Source of the DNA: Heterotrichella gracilis | Lineage: Eukaryota > Sar > Xanthophyceae > Tribonematales > Xanthonemataceae | DNA length: 39,021 nucleotides | Assembly: GCA_032358255.1 (NCBI GenBank) | Contig: JAULBX010027286.1 | Location: forward strand, 1 to 39,021 | Direction of reading: 5' to 3' | Shown here: piece after piece, positions 21,853 through 38,876 of the stretch | Numbering within the stretch: position 1 is the first letter of the stretch | Layout of the letters: each line of letters starts with the position of its first letter | Translations under genes and position numbers: made by a program | Notes under the pieces: model-generated | What the model saw: the letters and a program-made list of their open reading frames with translations, nothing else | Told to the model about the DNA's origin: nothing | Database searches by the model: none

Positions 21853-22789
21853 CACATGTGGGCGCGCCGGACATGGCATGACATGTGTTAAGGGAGATGA
21901 CAGGAGGCGGCCAGTGGAGCCGGTGGCTGCCGCAGCAATGGGCTATTGAGCTGTTTTGGGGGAGCTGACTGGTGGTGCCCAACCCGGGGATTTAGAGTCA
22001 GGGGGTATGGGTGACCGCAGGTGCCCAACCACTGCGCCGCACTCAGCGCATGCAGCAGTGCTGGCATCAAGGGGGAGGCCAGCGGGCGGCCAAGCGATCT
22101 TGAGACAAAGCCTTTAGGTTCCAGAGCAGATTTCTGCGAGCTGCGATGGCACGTCATGAGTGCTGCACCCTTTGGGGGAACGCAGACGCTAGCAGGTTTG
22201 GAGCAGTTGTGGTACAGCAGCTTGGAACAGCGTGTGCGGGCTGTCTTGTGTTGCCAAGAGTGGGTAGATAACAGCCAGCGATTTAGTGATCCGCACTCAG
22301 GCTGCGGCAGTGCTGCACACTATGCCAGTGCCAGGCTGAGCTGCAAGTTGCATTGCAGCCTTTATCAGTTGACTAGAACATTTTTATCAGTGATGGCATG
22401 CAATGCATGCAACCATCCTATCAATGACATTATGATACCGTAAAACTATGATGCCCACTCTACATTGTAATACAGAAATTGTCCAACTTTGATATGGCTC
22501 ACTATAATATGTTTAGCTCCAGGATATCTAATTATTCAGGCCTGGCCCAATTGGACTCATATGGATCCATCCACGCGGTGATATGGGCATGGGGCTCATT
22601 CACTCGTGATGCAGAGTGCAGCACTGAGTTGCGCCAAATTTGATGGGCATCCAGGCTGATTGTCAACAGCTGCTGAATCACTGATTTAAAATGCCACTGA
22701 TCAGTCGACATGACAATGGCATGCTGCAGGCTGCTGAGCGCAGTAGATAAGACTGCAAGATAAGCATGCGCATGCTGAATTCAATTAAT

Positions 22790-22814
22790 TTAATCTTCTG
22801 CTGCAGAAGATTAA
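22790..22814. repeat. Perfect hairpin, 11-bp arms
   Basis: TTAATCTTCTG (22790-22800), loop CTG, then CAGAAGATTAA (22804-22814). Pairing continues imperfectly into the AT-rich flanks (AATTAAT against AATTATT). Confidence 0.9.
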
Positions 22815-22883
22815 CAATTATTGCCAAGGCCCTTGTTGCCAGTTCCAACCCGCCAATGGAACTTTAGATGATTCTACTGCCGC

Positions 22884-22904
22884 CGCTGCAATAGTATTGC
22901 AGCG
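22884..22904. repeat. 21-bp near-perfect palindrome
   Basis: CGCTGCAATA (22884-22893), one G, then TATTGCAGCG (22895-22904). It has the same 10-1-10 layout as the palindrome at 13390-13410 and lies only 70 bases from the 22790 hairpin. Confidence 0.9.
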
Positions 22905-23513
22905 TTTCAGAAACACGTTAAACGATCAGAATCTGGCTCAAAATATGAATGGAAATGTTTTACAAGCCAAGCCCTGCAAGTGCACTGAATGAACAAATCC
23001 GAGATTGCGATAATTGATTATCCCGTCTTCAGTCTAAATTTATCCTGTACGCACTACGGTACCATTAGGCTAGCTTTAGTGCTGCTAGGTATGGCTTAAG
23101 CTACGCCTATACGATGTTTGAACGATGTTTAATTTATCACCCACATGCCACTTGCAGGGGGGGCATATGTTGACTCTACAAATCACTGTGCGCTGATGAC
23201 AATTTATCCCAAAAAAGCTACGAACATGGCAGTGATGCTCTTATTAGTGATGCCAGAATGACATTGAAAAATAGCTAACACCTGCGTGGTATTTACTGTA
23301 CTAGCACAGCTTCGATGCATGCTACTTGTCATGTTCCGTTAAAACAGCTCTCACAATATACACGTATTTAAAAGAATGAAAACAGAAAACTATTGGAGGC
23401 AGACAAGCTGCGGTCGCTGCATTTGATGGGGCATGCAGCAACACTGAAAAGAAAAGCTTGCTGTTGAGTACTACCTGCTACTAGCCGGCGCCGCTTCCAT
23501 CTCAAAAGGTGCG

Positions 23514-29078
<5,565 letters not shown>

Positions 29079-32000
29079 ATGGCGAAGCTCGTGAAGATGC
29101 GTGGTTTGCAGGTGCGTCGTGGTCCATATGCATGCTGATTCACTATTGTTGGGGTTGGGCACTAGGGGTAACATGTCATGGGTCCTGCAGAACTTCGTCT
29201 CAGAAATTCGGGCGTGCAAAAACCCTGAAGATGAGCAAACACGAGTCGACAAAGAACTCGCCAAGATAAGGAAGAAGTTTGCCTCCAACTCCAACCTGAC
29301 AGGTGATGCTCTGGCCATAGTGGGTGCTGGATGTTTCCCCATGCATGCGATGAGTTGGAACTCACAAGTGGGTGGCGTTTGCAGACTATGACAGGAAGAA
29401 GTATGTCTGGAAGTTGCTGTACATATATATGCTGGGCTATGAAGTGGACTTTGGGCATAAGCAGGCGTGCGATCTCATACCCGCCACCAAGTAAGCGGCC
29501 AACATCCAGGAGTGTTTGCTTTGTTGTTTGGTGTTGTGGGTTATGTAGTGCTCAACCCCTTTGAAATGCAACAGGTATGCGGAAAAGCAAGTGGGGTACA
29601 TGGCAGCCTCCGTCATGCTCAGCGAGGTAAGCTTGCACCAATGCCTGTTCTAATCACTGCCAGGCTGTTTTTCCTTCCACAGCTCTGACTTGCAAAACCT
29701 GTTTCCTACAGAAAGACGAATTTCTGAGGCTGGTCACAAACTCTATTCGCAATGACTTGATTTCGCGGAATGAGGCCTTTCAATGTCTGGCGCTGGCATT
29801 CATCGCCAACGGTGCGGGCTGCGAATTGGTACTGCCTCAAAACTGTGCAATGCATGTGCCACTCTCAGCTAACATGCTCTCTACCTTGCACAGTTGGAGG
29901 ACAAGAAATGGCCCAGTTGTTGTCAACTGATGTCATGAACCTCCTGGTGAGTCTGCTGCTCCCCGCTCAGCTTGCTTAGCGCCTCCCTAGTCACTGCTTG
30001 GTGTGGCTACCCAGTGAGTTGTATGGTGCAGATGAACGGTGCCGTGCGGTCTGTGGTGAGGAAGAAGGCTGCTCTGACCCTGCTGAGGATGATGCGCAAG
30101 GCTCCAGCAGACCCACCTATGCTGACGGCAGACACTTGGGCGCCCAACATTGTACGTTAATCCTGGTTCATTGCCAACAAACATCGCACTGATAACCTGA
30201 TGCATCAACGGTCAATTTTTACTTGCCCTGTATGTCATGACTTGCGTCTTTCCTTTCTCGTCACAGGGCACACTGCTTGAGGAGCGGGATCTGGGGGTGC
30301 TGCTGGCAGTGGTGTCGCTCCTGCTGGGCCTGGTGTCCCGGAACTACGAAGGTACAAAGCGTGTGTGCATGGCATTAGTCACATTTAGTTGGCTCTGCAG
30401 GTTGCGAATGGTGGGCATGTTGTGCAGGGTATGAGCGCTGCGTGCCGCAGATCGTGAGGGTGCTGGAGAAGATGAAGAACAAAGATGTGTCACCAGACTA
30501 CACCTACTACGGGATACCATCTCCATGGCTCCAGGTGAGAATGGGTGCAACAGGGACCATGGTGCCTCTCATGTTGCATAGGGCATGTTGTTTCAGTGCT
30601 GGCTACAGAGCGCGTGACATGTGTGTCCCCCTGCAGGTCAAGTGCATGCGCGTGCTGCAGTACTTCCCAGTGCCAGAAGATCCTGCACTGGTGAAAATGC
30701 TCACAGGCATTCTCCGGCAGATCATCTCAGGTGCGGCATGGCGCGGCATTGCACATGCGGCGGGCCTCATGTCAATCACACCATGTGATCTTCTGTGTAC
30801 AGTATTGGTCAATGCTGGCGCTCACCCATGCAGGGACCGAGGTGGCCAAGAACGTGAACAAGAACAATGCGCAGCACGCCATTGTGTTTGAGGCCATCGC
30901 GCTTGCCCTTGCCCTTGAGGCGGATGACGACCTGCTGAACCAGAGCGTGGCCATGCTGGGCAAGTTCATCTCGGTGCGCGAGCCCAACATCCGCTACCTG
31001 GGACTGGAGAACATGGTGCGCCTGGCGGAGGTGCCCGCAGTCGTGGACGCGGTGCAAAGGTGAGCGGGCGGGCCATGCTAATTGGGGATTTCATGGAGCT
31101 GAGGCGTCGGCCTGGGATGGTCGTCTCCTGCATGTCTCTATATCGCTGCAATATCATCTGCTGGAGGTCAGCGCCCGTCTTCACATGTGTTGCAGGCACC
31201 AGAAGAGCATCATCAACAGCCTGAGCGACCCCGACATCAGCATCCGCAAGCGCGCCCTGGACCTGCTGTTCACAATGTGCAGTGCAGCAGACGCAAGGGA
31301 TATCGTGGGGGAGCTGCTCAACTACCTCAACGTGGCGGACTTTGCCATGCGGGAGGAGCTGGTGCTCAAGACGGCAGTGCTGGCTGAGAAGTGGGTGCAT
31401 GCACTCAATCCTGCAAACACCACATACATGGCACATACATGCCTTGTGCATTCTGTTGCCTCGGGGCCTTCCAATGCCTTCATTGCCTACCACAGGCATG
31501 ACCACTGCGGGGTGCTTTAGCACTAAGCGGTTAGCAGCAGCCAGATTGTGGATAGCCATGGCAGCGGTGGTCTCACAATCATGTTTCCTCCTCCCTGCAG
31601 GTACTTCCCTGACCTGTACTGGTACGTGGACACCATGCTCACGCTCATTGAGCGCGGCGGGGAGTACGCTATCCGCGACATCTGGCACTCGCTGGTGCAG
31701 CTCATCACCAACCACCCCGAGCTGCACGAGTATGCGGCGCGCAAGGTGGTGGAGGGGCTGCGCAGGGGGGCCTCGCACGAAACCTATGCATGTGCCGCCA
31801 GCTACATACTGGGCGAGTACGGGCCCCTGCTGTCCGACGTGCCTGGTGCCGAGCAGTTTGACCTGCTGTACAAGCTGTTCCTGCCTGCGTCAACGGAAAC
31901 CAAGGTACATGCCTGCTAATCATTGTTAGCACAAACGTGCTGCTACAGCTGCAGTGCAGTAGTGCATGATCGCAGCAGAAATGATTCGGCAGCTGGGCAG

Positions 32001-34899
32001 AAATTCACACTGCATGGTTGTGGAATGAATTGTCATGGCGCACCTGCAAGCACTCGCGTGGGCACCACCCATGCACCGCTGACATGCTGTCCCACCCCGC
32101 CAGGCCCTCATGCTGTCCTCCTTCCTCAAGCTGGAGCTGGCGAGTGCCTCCGACGCCGCGCTAGTGGCGCGCATCCGCAGCGTGTTCCAGCGCTACTCGC
32201 AGTTCATGGACGCGGAGCTGCAGCAGCGCGCGGTGGAGTACAGCGGGCTGTCAAGCAACATGGACGTGGCGCGCAAGCATGTGTTGGCCATGCCCAAGTG
32301 GGAGAAGCGCAAGTCAATCCTGCTGCGCAAGCTGGCGGAGAAGGAGGTGGGGGCAGGGACCGAGTTGGTTGGGTGCTGGCTGCTGGCAGCGTGGTTCTGC
32401 AGACTTCGTGCCGTTGTAGGGCAATGGCCATTCATGTTGGACAGGTTCTGATGCATTTTCAATGGAAATTGAATACGGTACAGCACCCATTGCAAACGAA
32501 ATCCGTTGTTTATGTAAATGTATCTTTTAATAAACTCGTAATTGTCACTGACATGCACATGCATTTGTGGCACAGGGTGCGGTGCAGGATGGCGAGGGTG
32601 CCCAGGGCGGTGCGTGGTTTGAGGACAATGGCTTTGCTGCCGCGGTGGGAGCCATGGAGCTGGCCGCGCCCCCTGCACCGCCACAGCCTCAGCTGGACCT
32701 GCTGGGAGGGTTGGATGACGACATTGGGACAAGTGAGTACCGCATGGCAGTATGAACCATCATACAAGAATGGTGACAATCATGTGGCATGCCAACTGCA
32801 ATTGTATCACAAGGCTGCTGTCGTGCTTTGTGGGCACAAGAGCAGGAATGCATCCCTAGGTCCAGCTGGTGAGCACAGAGACTGGCGCCTACCCTTGCTT
32901 CCCTCCCACCTTGCAGGCCAGCCCCTGTCCAACGGCAGCGGTGGCAGCGGCAGTGGCCAGCCCCCCGCCAGCACCTCCAGGGGGGGACCCATCGACCTCA
33001 TGGAGCTGCTCAGCCTGTCGGTGGATGGCCCACCCGCAGCACCTGCACCCCCGCCCGCGCCTTCATCCTCGGCCCCAAGCGACCCCTTTTCAATGCCTGC
33101 ACCAGCCCCTGCCGCTGGCGTAGCAGTTGCCTCCAGCAGCGCATTCGCCATGGCTGGAGCAGCTGACATGTTTTCCTCCGCCCCCAGTGGCAGCAGCGCC
33201 CCTGGGCCGGCGGGTTCCACGGACCCCTTTGGCATGGGGTCGGATCCATTTGGTGGCTCAGCGTTTGACATGGCGCCCGCTGCAGCCGCTACGCCCGCCC
33301 CTGTCCCTGACCTGCCGCCCATCCAGCCCATCGGCGACCTTGACCAGTGGTACCAGGCGCTGCTGGTGGCCAACAGCGGGGTGCTGTACGAGGATCCCTA
33401 CCTGCAGGTGGGTAGTGCCGGCATGCAATAGCTTGGTAGTCAGTTATATGTGTAGTCATGCGTGCCAGCAGTACAGCCAGATTAGCAGTCAGCCTTGCAC
33501 ATGCCGGGCCAAGCAGTCCAGATTCAGATGCAGCAAGCCATTGCATCGAGCGAACAGTACAACCGCTCGCTGGGTGTGTCACTTTGTGTGGAAGGAGGGG
33601 GAGGAGAGGGGGATCGCATTGTCTTTAATTTGGTGTGTGTGTGTGTCCTGTGCAGCTGGGTCTCAAGGGCCAGCTGGAGGCTGGTGTGCTGCGGCTACAG
33701 ATGTTCTTTGGCAACAAGTCGTCCACAACCTCCCTCAGCAACCTGTCATTCACCGCGCCGGCCGACCCCCTGTTCAACTTCCAGGTGGGGCCGGTGCCGG
33801 CAGCCCTGGAGCCAAACAAGCAAATCCAGGTGGGTGACCCAGCAGAGGGGGGTGGCTTGTGAGCCAGGGTCGGGGTGGCATGCTGTCTAAAAGGTGGACA
33901 GCGAATCATGGGCACCGCAACTATGGCGTGCCATGTACGTCATGTGCAGCAGCGGCCGATCATGCCCCAATTGCCATGCAGGTTGCGCTGCTGGTGTCCC
34001 CCACCGCCGCGTTCTCGCAGCCGCCCACCTGCCAGCTGTCCTACACCCACGGCGCGCAGCGGTGCAACCAGACCCTCAAGCTGCCTGTGCTGGCCACCAA
34101 GTTCTGCACAGCGCCAGACATCACTATCACCAGGGAGCAGTTCTTCTCGCGCTGGCAGGCAATCTCAAGTAAGGCAGGCAGCTGCGTGCAATATGCAGGC
34201 ACTAGACCAGGGTCGTCCAGCATAATGCCCACCGAAATGATTGGCTGCAAAACCAGAGTTGATCTGCAGTGGGAACTCTTTCTTTGTAGCTGGGGGTTTG
34301 ATTTTGTGGGAGGATCGGGGAGTGTACTCTGTCTCTTCATGAGTGGGTGACCAGGTCCTGGGCACCGTTTCTATGACTGAATGTTGTGTGTGTCCCCACA
34401 GCTGCTCCTGGCAAGGTAAGCGAGTTCTTCAGCCGCACGGTCCCCGCCTCACGCGCCGAGGTTGACCGCGCCCTCACCTCGCTGCAACTGGGACTGCAGC
34501 ACGGCATAGACCCAGACCCAGAGAACTGGGTGGCAGCGGCAACCTTTGCGGCAAACGCCCACACGCCGACTCCCACAATGGTGCGCTACATGTGCATCGC
34601 CCCCCCATGCCTGTGCAGCTGTACACCTGGTGCTGTGATGCATGCGGCTATATACTTGTATCATGGTGTGCGGTGACCATTGGCGCCATGGATGTGCTGC
34701 CTGCTGGAGCGGTGACGCTGCTGGACTCGAGGACCCTATCAACCCCATTGCTTCCCTTGGTGTGCAGGTTCCCTGCATGGTGCGCCTTGAGGTTGAGAAG
34801 AGCCTGCGGCTGCAGTTCCGCGTCACCGTGGCCACCCTGGACGGGGTGCTCACATCGGTGCTCAAGGACCTCATCGTGGCGCAGATACTCAAGGCGTGA
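29079..34899 (+). CDS. AP-2 clathrin adaptor complex, alpha subunit
   Basis: Twenty exons give 1049 residues: 29079-29111, 29191-29302, 29385-29490, 29575-29626, 29712-29811, 29894-29946, 30032-30151, 30267-30351, 30428-30534, 30637-30730, 30834-31059, 31196-31390, 31601-31904, 32104-32346, 32576-32732, 32917-33407, 33656-33829, 33982-34168, 34402-34580, 34768-34899. The helical trunk (1 to about 610) opens with MRGLQNFVSEIRACKN and contains DRKKYVWKLLYIYMLGYEVD, DYTYYGIPSPWLQ, WYVDTMLTLIERGG and ELQQRAVEY, all alpha-adaptin signatures. A Gly/Ser/Pro/Ala-rich hinge (about 611-800) carries three DPF motifs. The ear (about 800-1049) has the sandwich and platform pattern and ends LKDLIVAQILKA. 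AP-2 binds PIP2, cargo and clathrin accessories at the plasma membrane during endocytosis. Every junction keeps phase. The length is close to plant alpha-adaptins. Confidence 0.96.
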
Positions 34900-35760
34900 G
34901 GGCTGGGGCCAGCTACAGCACACCAGCTACAGCACACCACACTGGGTACCAGCAGTCCTGGCATAGGATGTAGGGTGATGCATGCTGACAGTTTGCAGCA
35001 CTAAGGAACATGCCGCCAGTGGCCCGATGAACTCCTTGCATATCACAACTATGTGCCTTGGTTTCACCATTCATGAATCAATTATTGTCAGGGTTGTGCA
35101 TAAACAAGGGTTTTGGCAAGCTTCGCATGCGTGTCTGGTTGGGATTGTTGCGCATAATTTTGTCGGATCTATGTGCACTCGAGCATGTAATATCACCAAG
35201 CTTGTCGCTGAGTGCACATGCCAAGACTTGCTGCTGGCTGGTACATTTGACTCGTGCACAACGAATTGGGGTGACTGCCTTTGTGGTTAAGTTACACATT
35301 AAGCGCCAGCAAGACAGTGTTTGTAAGGACTCTATATGCTCTAAACACAGGGGCATCCAGTGAGGTGCTTGCAACTTTCGTGCAGGCCTTCATTTTAGCT
35401 AAGAACAGTAACTACGGCCTCTACAATCGGTAGCTGACAAAGCTATCAGCAGCAAGCGTAGGCAAATGACAGTTGCCAGGGTATAAATAGCTATCTAAAT
35501 CCCTGTGTGCTCACCAACCGTGGTGCAACTTGCTTGAATAAATAATCGTAAATATGAAGTGAGAACTAAAGTTGAACATGAGAACGGATAATTGAGGTCT
35601 TAATCCCTTGACATCCATCACGTTTGGACGGCTGCACCCAGCCCACCCCTTGCCAGGCGCACAGCACCTGTAGGCCAATAGCAGAGTCAACTTGGCAGTG
35701 GCAGCAGAGATGACAGGAACGCTGCAGGTGAAACCTTACCGTGCGAAACCATGTTGTCAG
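34900..35760. other. Convergent intergenic region, AP-2 alpha and 44-residue gene
   Basis: Both genes end here. A TGTAA poly(A) candidate for AP-2 alpha lies at 35186-35190 and one for the minus-strand gene at 35292-35296. A 14-bp direct repeat is listed separately. No further gene is seen. Confidence 0.45.
34911..34938. repeat. 14-bp tandem duplication in AP-2 alpha 3' UTR
   Basis: AGCTACAGCACACC occurs twice head-to-tail (34911-34924 and 34925-34938), starting 12 bases after the stop codon. Confidence 0.9.
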
Positions 35761-36153
35761 CTACATCTGTTCCCTGATGTACTTCATTGCTTTGTCTACG
35801 TACTGCAGCACGGACACAGACAGCGAGTTCAGTGTCGAGATACAGTTTCATATGCTAAGCATGGAGCGCCAGGCAGCCAAGCCACTTCCACTGTATGGGT
35901 ACAGCAGAGGCAGGAGGCGACCCTCCTTTTTACTCAACTACATATGCATACCTTTAGCTGGCTTTCGGCAACTATTTGCAGAACCAACGGCAAGGGGACA
36001 ACTGTCTGCAGCACCCAGCTGGGACGAGCTGTCCCCGACTATTACTCATGCACCACCTACCTTCCGAGCGTACTTGTTGAGCGTCCACCCAGCCACGACA
36101 CCGGCCGAGAAGCTCACCACCACAGCAGTCACTACAGTGGAAGATTTCGCCAT
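35761..36153 (-). CDS. 44-residue single-pass membrane protein (two exons)
   Basis: On the minus strand the ATG at 36153 opens a 31-codon exon (36153-36061) ending at a strong AAG|GTAGGT donor. A second exon (35802-35761) after GTGCTGCAG adds YVDKAMKYIREQM and a stop; the join is phase 0. The protein is a short polar start, one hydrophobic helix (about residues 7-23, TVVTAVVVSFSAGVVAG), then a basic amphipathic helix with alternating Lys, Tyr, Glu and Arg. This layout is common in small subunits of mitochondrial or plastid membrane complexes and in tail-anchored proteins. I do not recognise the family and assign no function. Its size kept it below usual ORF cut-offs. Support comes from canonical splice sites, phase and the membrane-protein-like reading; an extra exon inside the 258-base intron cannot be excluded. 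Confidence 0.6.
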
Positions 36154-36869
36154 TACGCCAGGAGGGAGGCTGGTATGGCAGAGCTAGGGCACGGCAGTAG
36201 GGTACACTGACTGTCACTTGTGTGGGATCCAGCTGGGAACGACAGACGCCAGACGCAACAGCAGCATGAAAGAGTTTAAGATCTGCCAAGCGCAGAGGAA
36301 TTGCGAGCGTGGTGCTGGCCCACACTGCGATTTGAACTGCACTGCAAGGCAGTGTGCCGTCTTCGTGGTTGTGCACGGGGCTGTGGCTCGGTTGCCTGCT
36401 GGGCTCAAGGGGAAATAATAACCCCATGGTGGTGTGCATGCCTCAATGCCTGCAAAGCAATCGTAGCGGCTGGCGTAGCTCACATAAAAGGGTTGTAGAC
36501 CAGCCGATGCTACCGTGCATATTTTGGTCTGCCCCAATCCTACTGCGTTCCTGCAACAATGGTATAGAGGTCAGCGTGGGTGAATCAATGCAGCGCTGGC
36601 CTACTCTGCAGCTTGCTACTGCTTTTTTCTTTCTGCCAAAAGCTCACTCTTTGCTGCTTTTGTTTGGCCAAGCACCTGGGTACATCCCCCATGCATGCAA
36701 ATGCATGCATGCATCTCCTAGCATGTACGATACCATTGTATGTGTGCAACGAGGTTGTTAGAGGGCTATACTATACCTTTGTACAACTTGTTAACTGCAC
36801 CACTTGTGGCCGTGCTCTATAAGGTATAGTCCTGGGCGGTGCCTCTACATTGAAGGCCAAATTGGCGCC
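36154..36869. promoter_or_regulatory. Divergent promoter region, 44-residue and cysteine-rich genes
   Basis: The region separates two start codons facing away from each other. A TATA-like TATAAGG lies at 36818-36824, about 46 bases before the plus-strand ATG. It overlaps the right arm of an 8-bp inverted repeat (ACTATACC at 36770-36777, GGTATAGT at 36823-36830). TGCATGCA runs occur near 36693-36715. No gene is seen. Confidence 0.4.
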
Positions 36870-38468
36870 ATGGCTTCCACGTGGCCCCGGGCTCCCTGCG
36901 CCCCGCTCGCAGCCTTGCGCCTGTCCATCCTGCTGCCATGCCTGTGCAGCCTGCTGCGCACAACGGAGTCGCAAGGTGCGCATCGTGAACCTTGCTGTAG
37001 AGCGGGCTAGTGCACCAGCTTTGCAGGCTCGCCTACCCAGGCGCCCAATAAAATTAGTGCACAGGTGGCACACTCATGCTGCCCCACACCAAACCCCATC
37101 AAACACAGCAAACCTATTCCAAACACTCCTTCCCCACCCTTATTCCCTTCGTTTCTAGCTCTATGTAGCGTGCAGCTGACCCACCACAAAGGCACATTTT
37201 GACCCCCACCCACCCCCCACCACAGCGCTCTGCCGCACCCTATGCGACTGCACTGACTTCTCACCCAACTTCGGAAACCAGTTCACCTGCCGCCGCACCA
37301 GCGTCGTCACCTGCCCCGAGGGGCTGTTTGACACGGCAGACACCTGCGGCTCGTGCGCCACTCGTGCACCAGCCGCCCAGTGCTCCTTCAGCAGCTGCGC
37401 CCTGGGCGCATACTGCTCGGGTGGGGAGGACTGCATCAGCGGGTCGTGCAACTTGGGGAAGGCTGACTGTGGCGCGCCCACCTGCCAAGGTATGCACAAG
37501 GGTCCCGCTGCCTCAGCCCCGCTGGCGTGCACACGTGGCAATGGCGGGGGCGGGGGCAGGGGGTGCTGCAGGCGCTGCGTGGAAAGCAATCCTCCAAACA
37601 ACTGCTAAACATCGTGTCGTCACTCAGATACCTTTGCATACTGCTGTATCAGCTGGTTATATGCCAATGCATGGCCTTGCACACACTCCCCACCCACGTG
37701 GTTGGTCACACCCCCACTCCCCGCCCTACGCAGCCCCGCCCATGCCCCCCACCTGCACCACCACCTGCCAGTGCACCGCCAGCCTGCCCCAGGGGAGGAA
37801 CTACGCAGGCAGGGTGGCGTGCACAGGGGGGACATGCGTGTACAAGGGGGACATAGTACCCGCCTGCTGGGGCAGTGTGGGCAGCTGCCAGGTGGGCGAC
37901 CCCTGCCGCGCTGACGAGGACTGCGCTGCAGGCGCCAGCACGTGCAGCCTGCAGCAGGGGGACTGTGGGCAGCCTGTGTGCGTGGCAGGTGGGTGGTGGG
38001 GACAGTGGCTGAGGGGAATGGAGGTGGGTGAGGGTTGTGTTGTGTGTTCATGGGTGTGTAATGGTGCTTCCCTGCCACGGTGGCAGTGTGCTTGGTATGT
38101 GTGTGTGTATGTGCGCGCTGTGCACGCTTGCTTGCTGCACATTCACACGGGATCTAGTAACTTTAAATACTTTTGTGTGGTGTGCCTTAGTTTTAACTAA
38201 CTAACAAATTAATTATTATATTAAATGATATTTTATATGCATCAGTGCCTTGTGTGTGGTGCATGCAGCGCCACCAGAATCACCCCTCCCGCCAAACCCG
38301 CCTCCCCCAGACCAGCCCCCACCACCACACCCGCCCACCAGCCCCCCACCTACAAAACGACCTCCACCGCTGCGCCGCCCCCCGCCAGGTACCCGGCACC
38401 CCCACCACCCACTGCCATGTGGTTGCCTAACACCATGTGCACCCCAAATTTGCATGGGTCATGCATAG
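36870..38468 (+). CDS. Secreted cysteine-rich protein with proline-rich tail
   Basis: Four exons (36870-36975, 37226-37489, 37734-37988, 38269-38468) give 274 residues. Residues 1 to about 35 form a signal peptide with a Leu-rich core (LAALRLSILLPCLCSLL). Exons 2 and 3 each encode one cysteine-rich module: both open with a C..C.C pattern (LCRTLCDC; TCTTTCQC) and close with a similar motif (GGEDCISGSCNLGKADCGAP; DEDCAAGASTC then GDCGQPVC). All three introns are phase 1, so each module sits on a symmetric exon. Exon 4 encodes about 40 residues dominated by PPP runs, as in algal hydroxyproline-rich wall glycoproteins. The TAG at 38466 gives one end, but a donor at 38389 (CCAG|GTACCC) could splice past it to an unseen exon, so the C-terminus is uncertain. 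A wall or matrix role is an inference. Confidence 0.75.
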
Positions 38469-38519
38469 CACTGGCACATGCATAGCACTGGCAAACGCGT
38501 AGCACTGTGCAGCACTGGC
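38461..38519 (+). repeat. 17-nt tandem repeat, three and a half copies
   Basis: ATGCATAGCACTGGCAC-type units start at 38461, 38478 and 38495, with a partial unit at 38511. The third copy is diverged. The TAG stop of the cysteine-rich gene lies in the first copy. Confidence 0.8.
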
Positions 38520-38744
38520 TATTTCAGTCCCGAATTGGACAACTCCTGCCAGGCGGCATATCTACAAGCACCTAGGCACCTGTCGTCCACCCAGTCTACA
38601 TGACAGTTATGTGCAAGAAGTGCCAGTGTCTTTTGGCAAGCTCATCTCACACCTGGTGTTGCAATGACTGTAGTGCGGCGCCCTCCCCCCCCCGGCCCCG
38701 GCGCCCGCGACCACGCCTATTGGTAGGACGCGGCGCCCTGCTCC

Positions 38745-38876
38745 ATGCATATCGACGAGGTGGACGCGATCTGGAGCGCGATCGACCAGTCCGACGACTG
38801 GTCCCCGCTCCACGCCAAGGTCGCCGCCATCCGCCGCATGGGCGAGGCCCATGGGGAAGCGCCGGCACTGCCGTGA
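38745..38876 (+). other. Short ORF of bacterial character
   Basis: A 43-residue open frame starts at ATG 38745 and ends at TGA 38874-38876; an in-frame TAG at 38724 bounds it upstream. It reads as a natural, soluble, amphipathic sequence with HIDEVDAIWSAIDQ, then DDWSPLHAKVAAIRRMGEAH. Nearly all third positions are G or C and CpG is frequent, unlike the surrounding DNA. It looks like the C-terminal tail of a bacterial, perhaps alphaproteobacterial, protein, but I cannot name the family. It may be a transferred fragment, the last exon of an unseen gene, or a sign of chimeric assembly near a contig end. Confidence 0.35.

Larger units (their letters stand above)
21853..23513. other. Convergent intergenic region, DnaJ and CDKL genes
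   Basis: Both genes end here. TGTAA poly(A) candidates lie at 22466-22470 (DnaJ) and, on the minus strand, at 22960-22964 (kinase). From about 22440 the sequence becomes AT-rich compared with its surroundings. It contains the two palindromes listed separately and a GCATGCGCATGC palindrome near 22765. No gene was found. Confidence 0.5.

Noticed and set aside
35692..36210. Plus-strand frames of 172 and 148 codons
   Set aside because: Neither shows conserved features; the minus strand gives a better spliced micro-gene in the same place.
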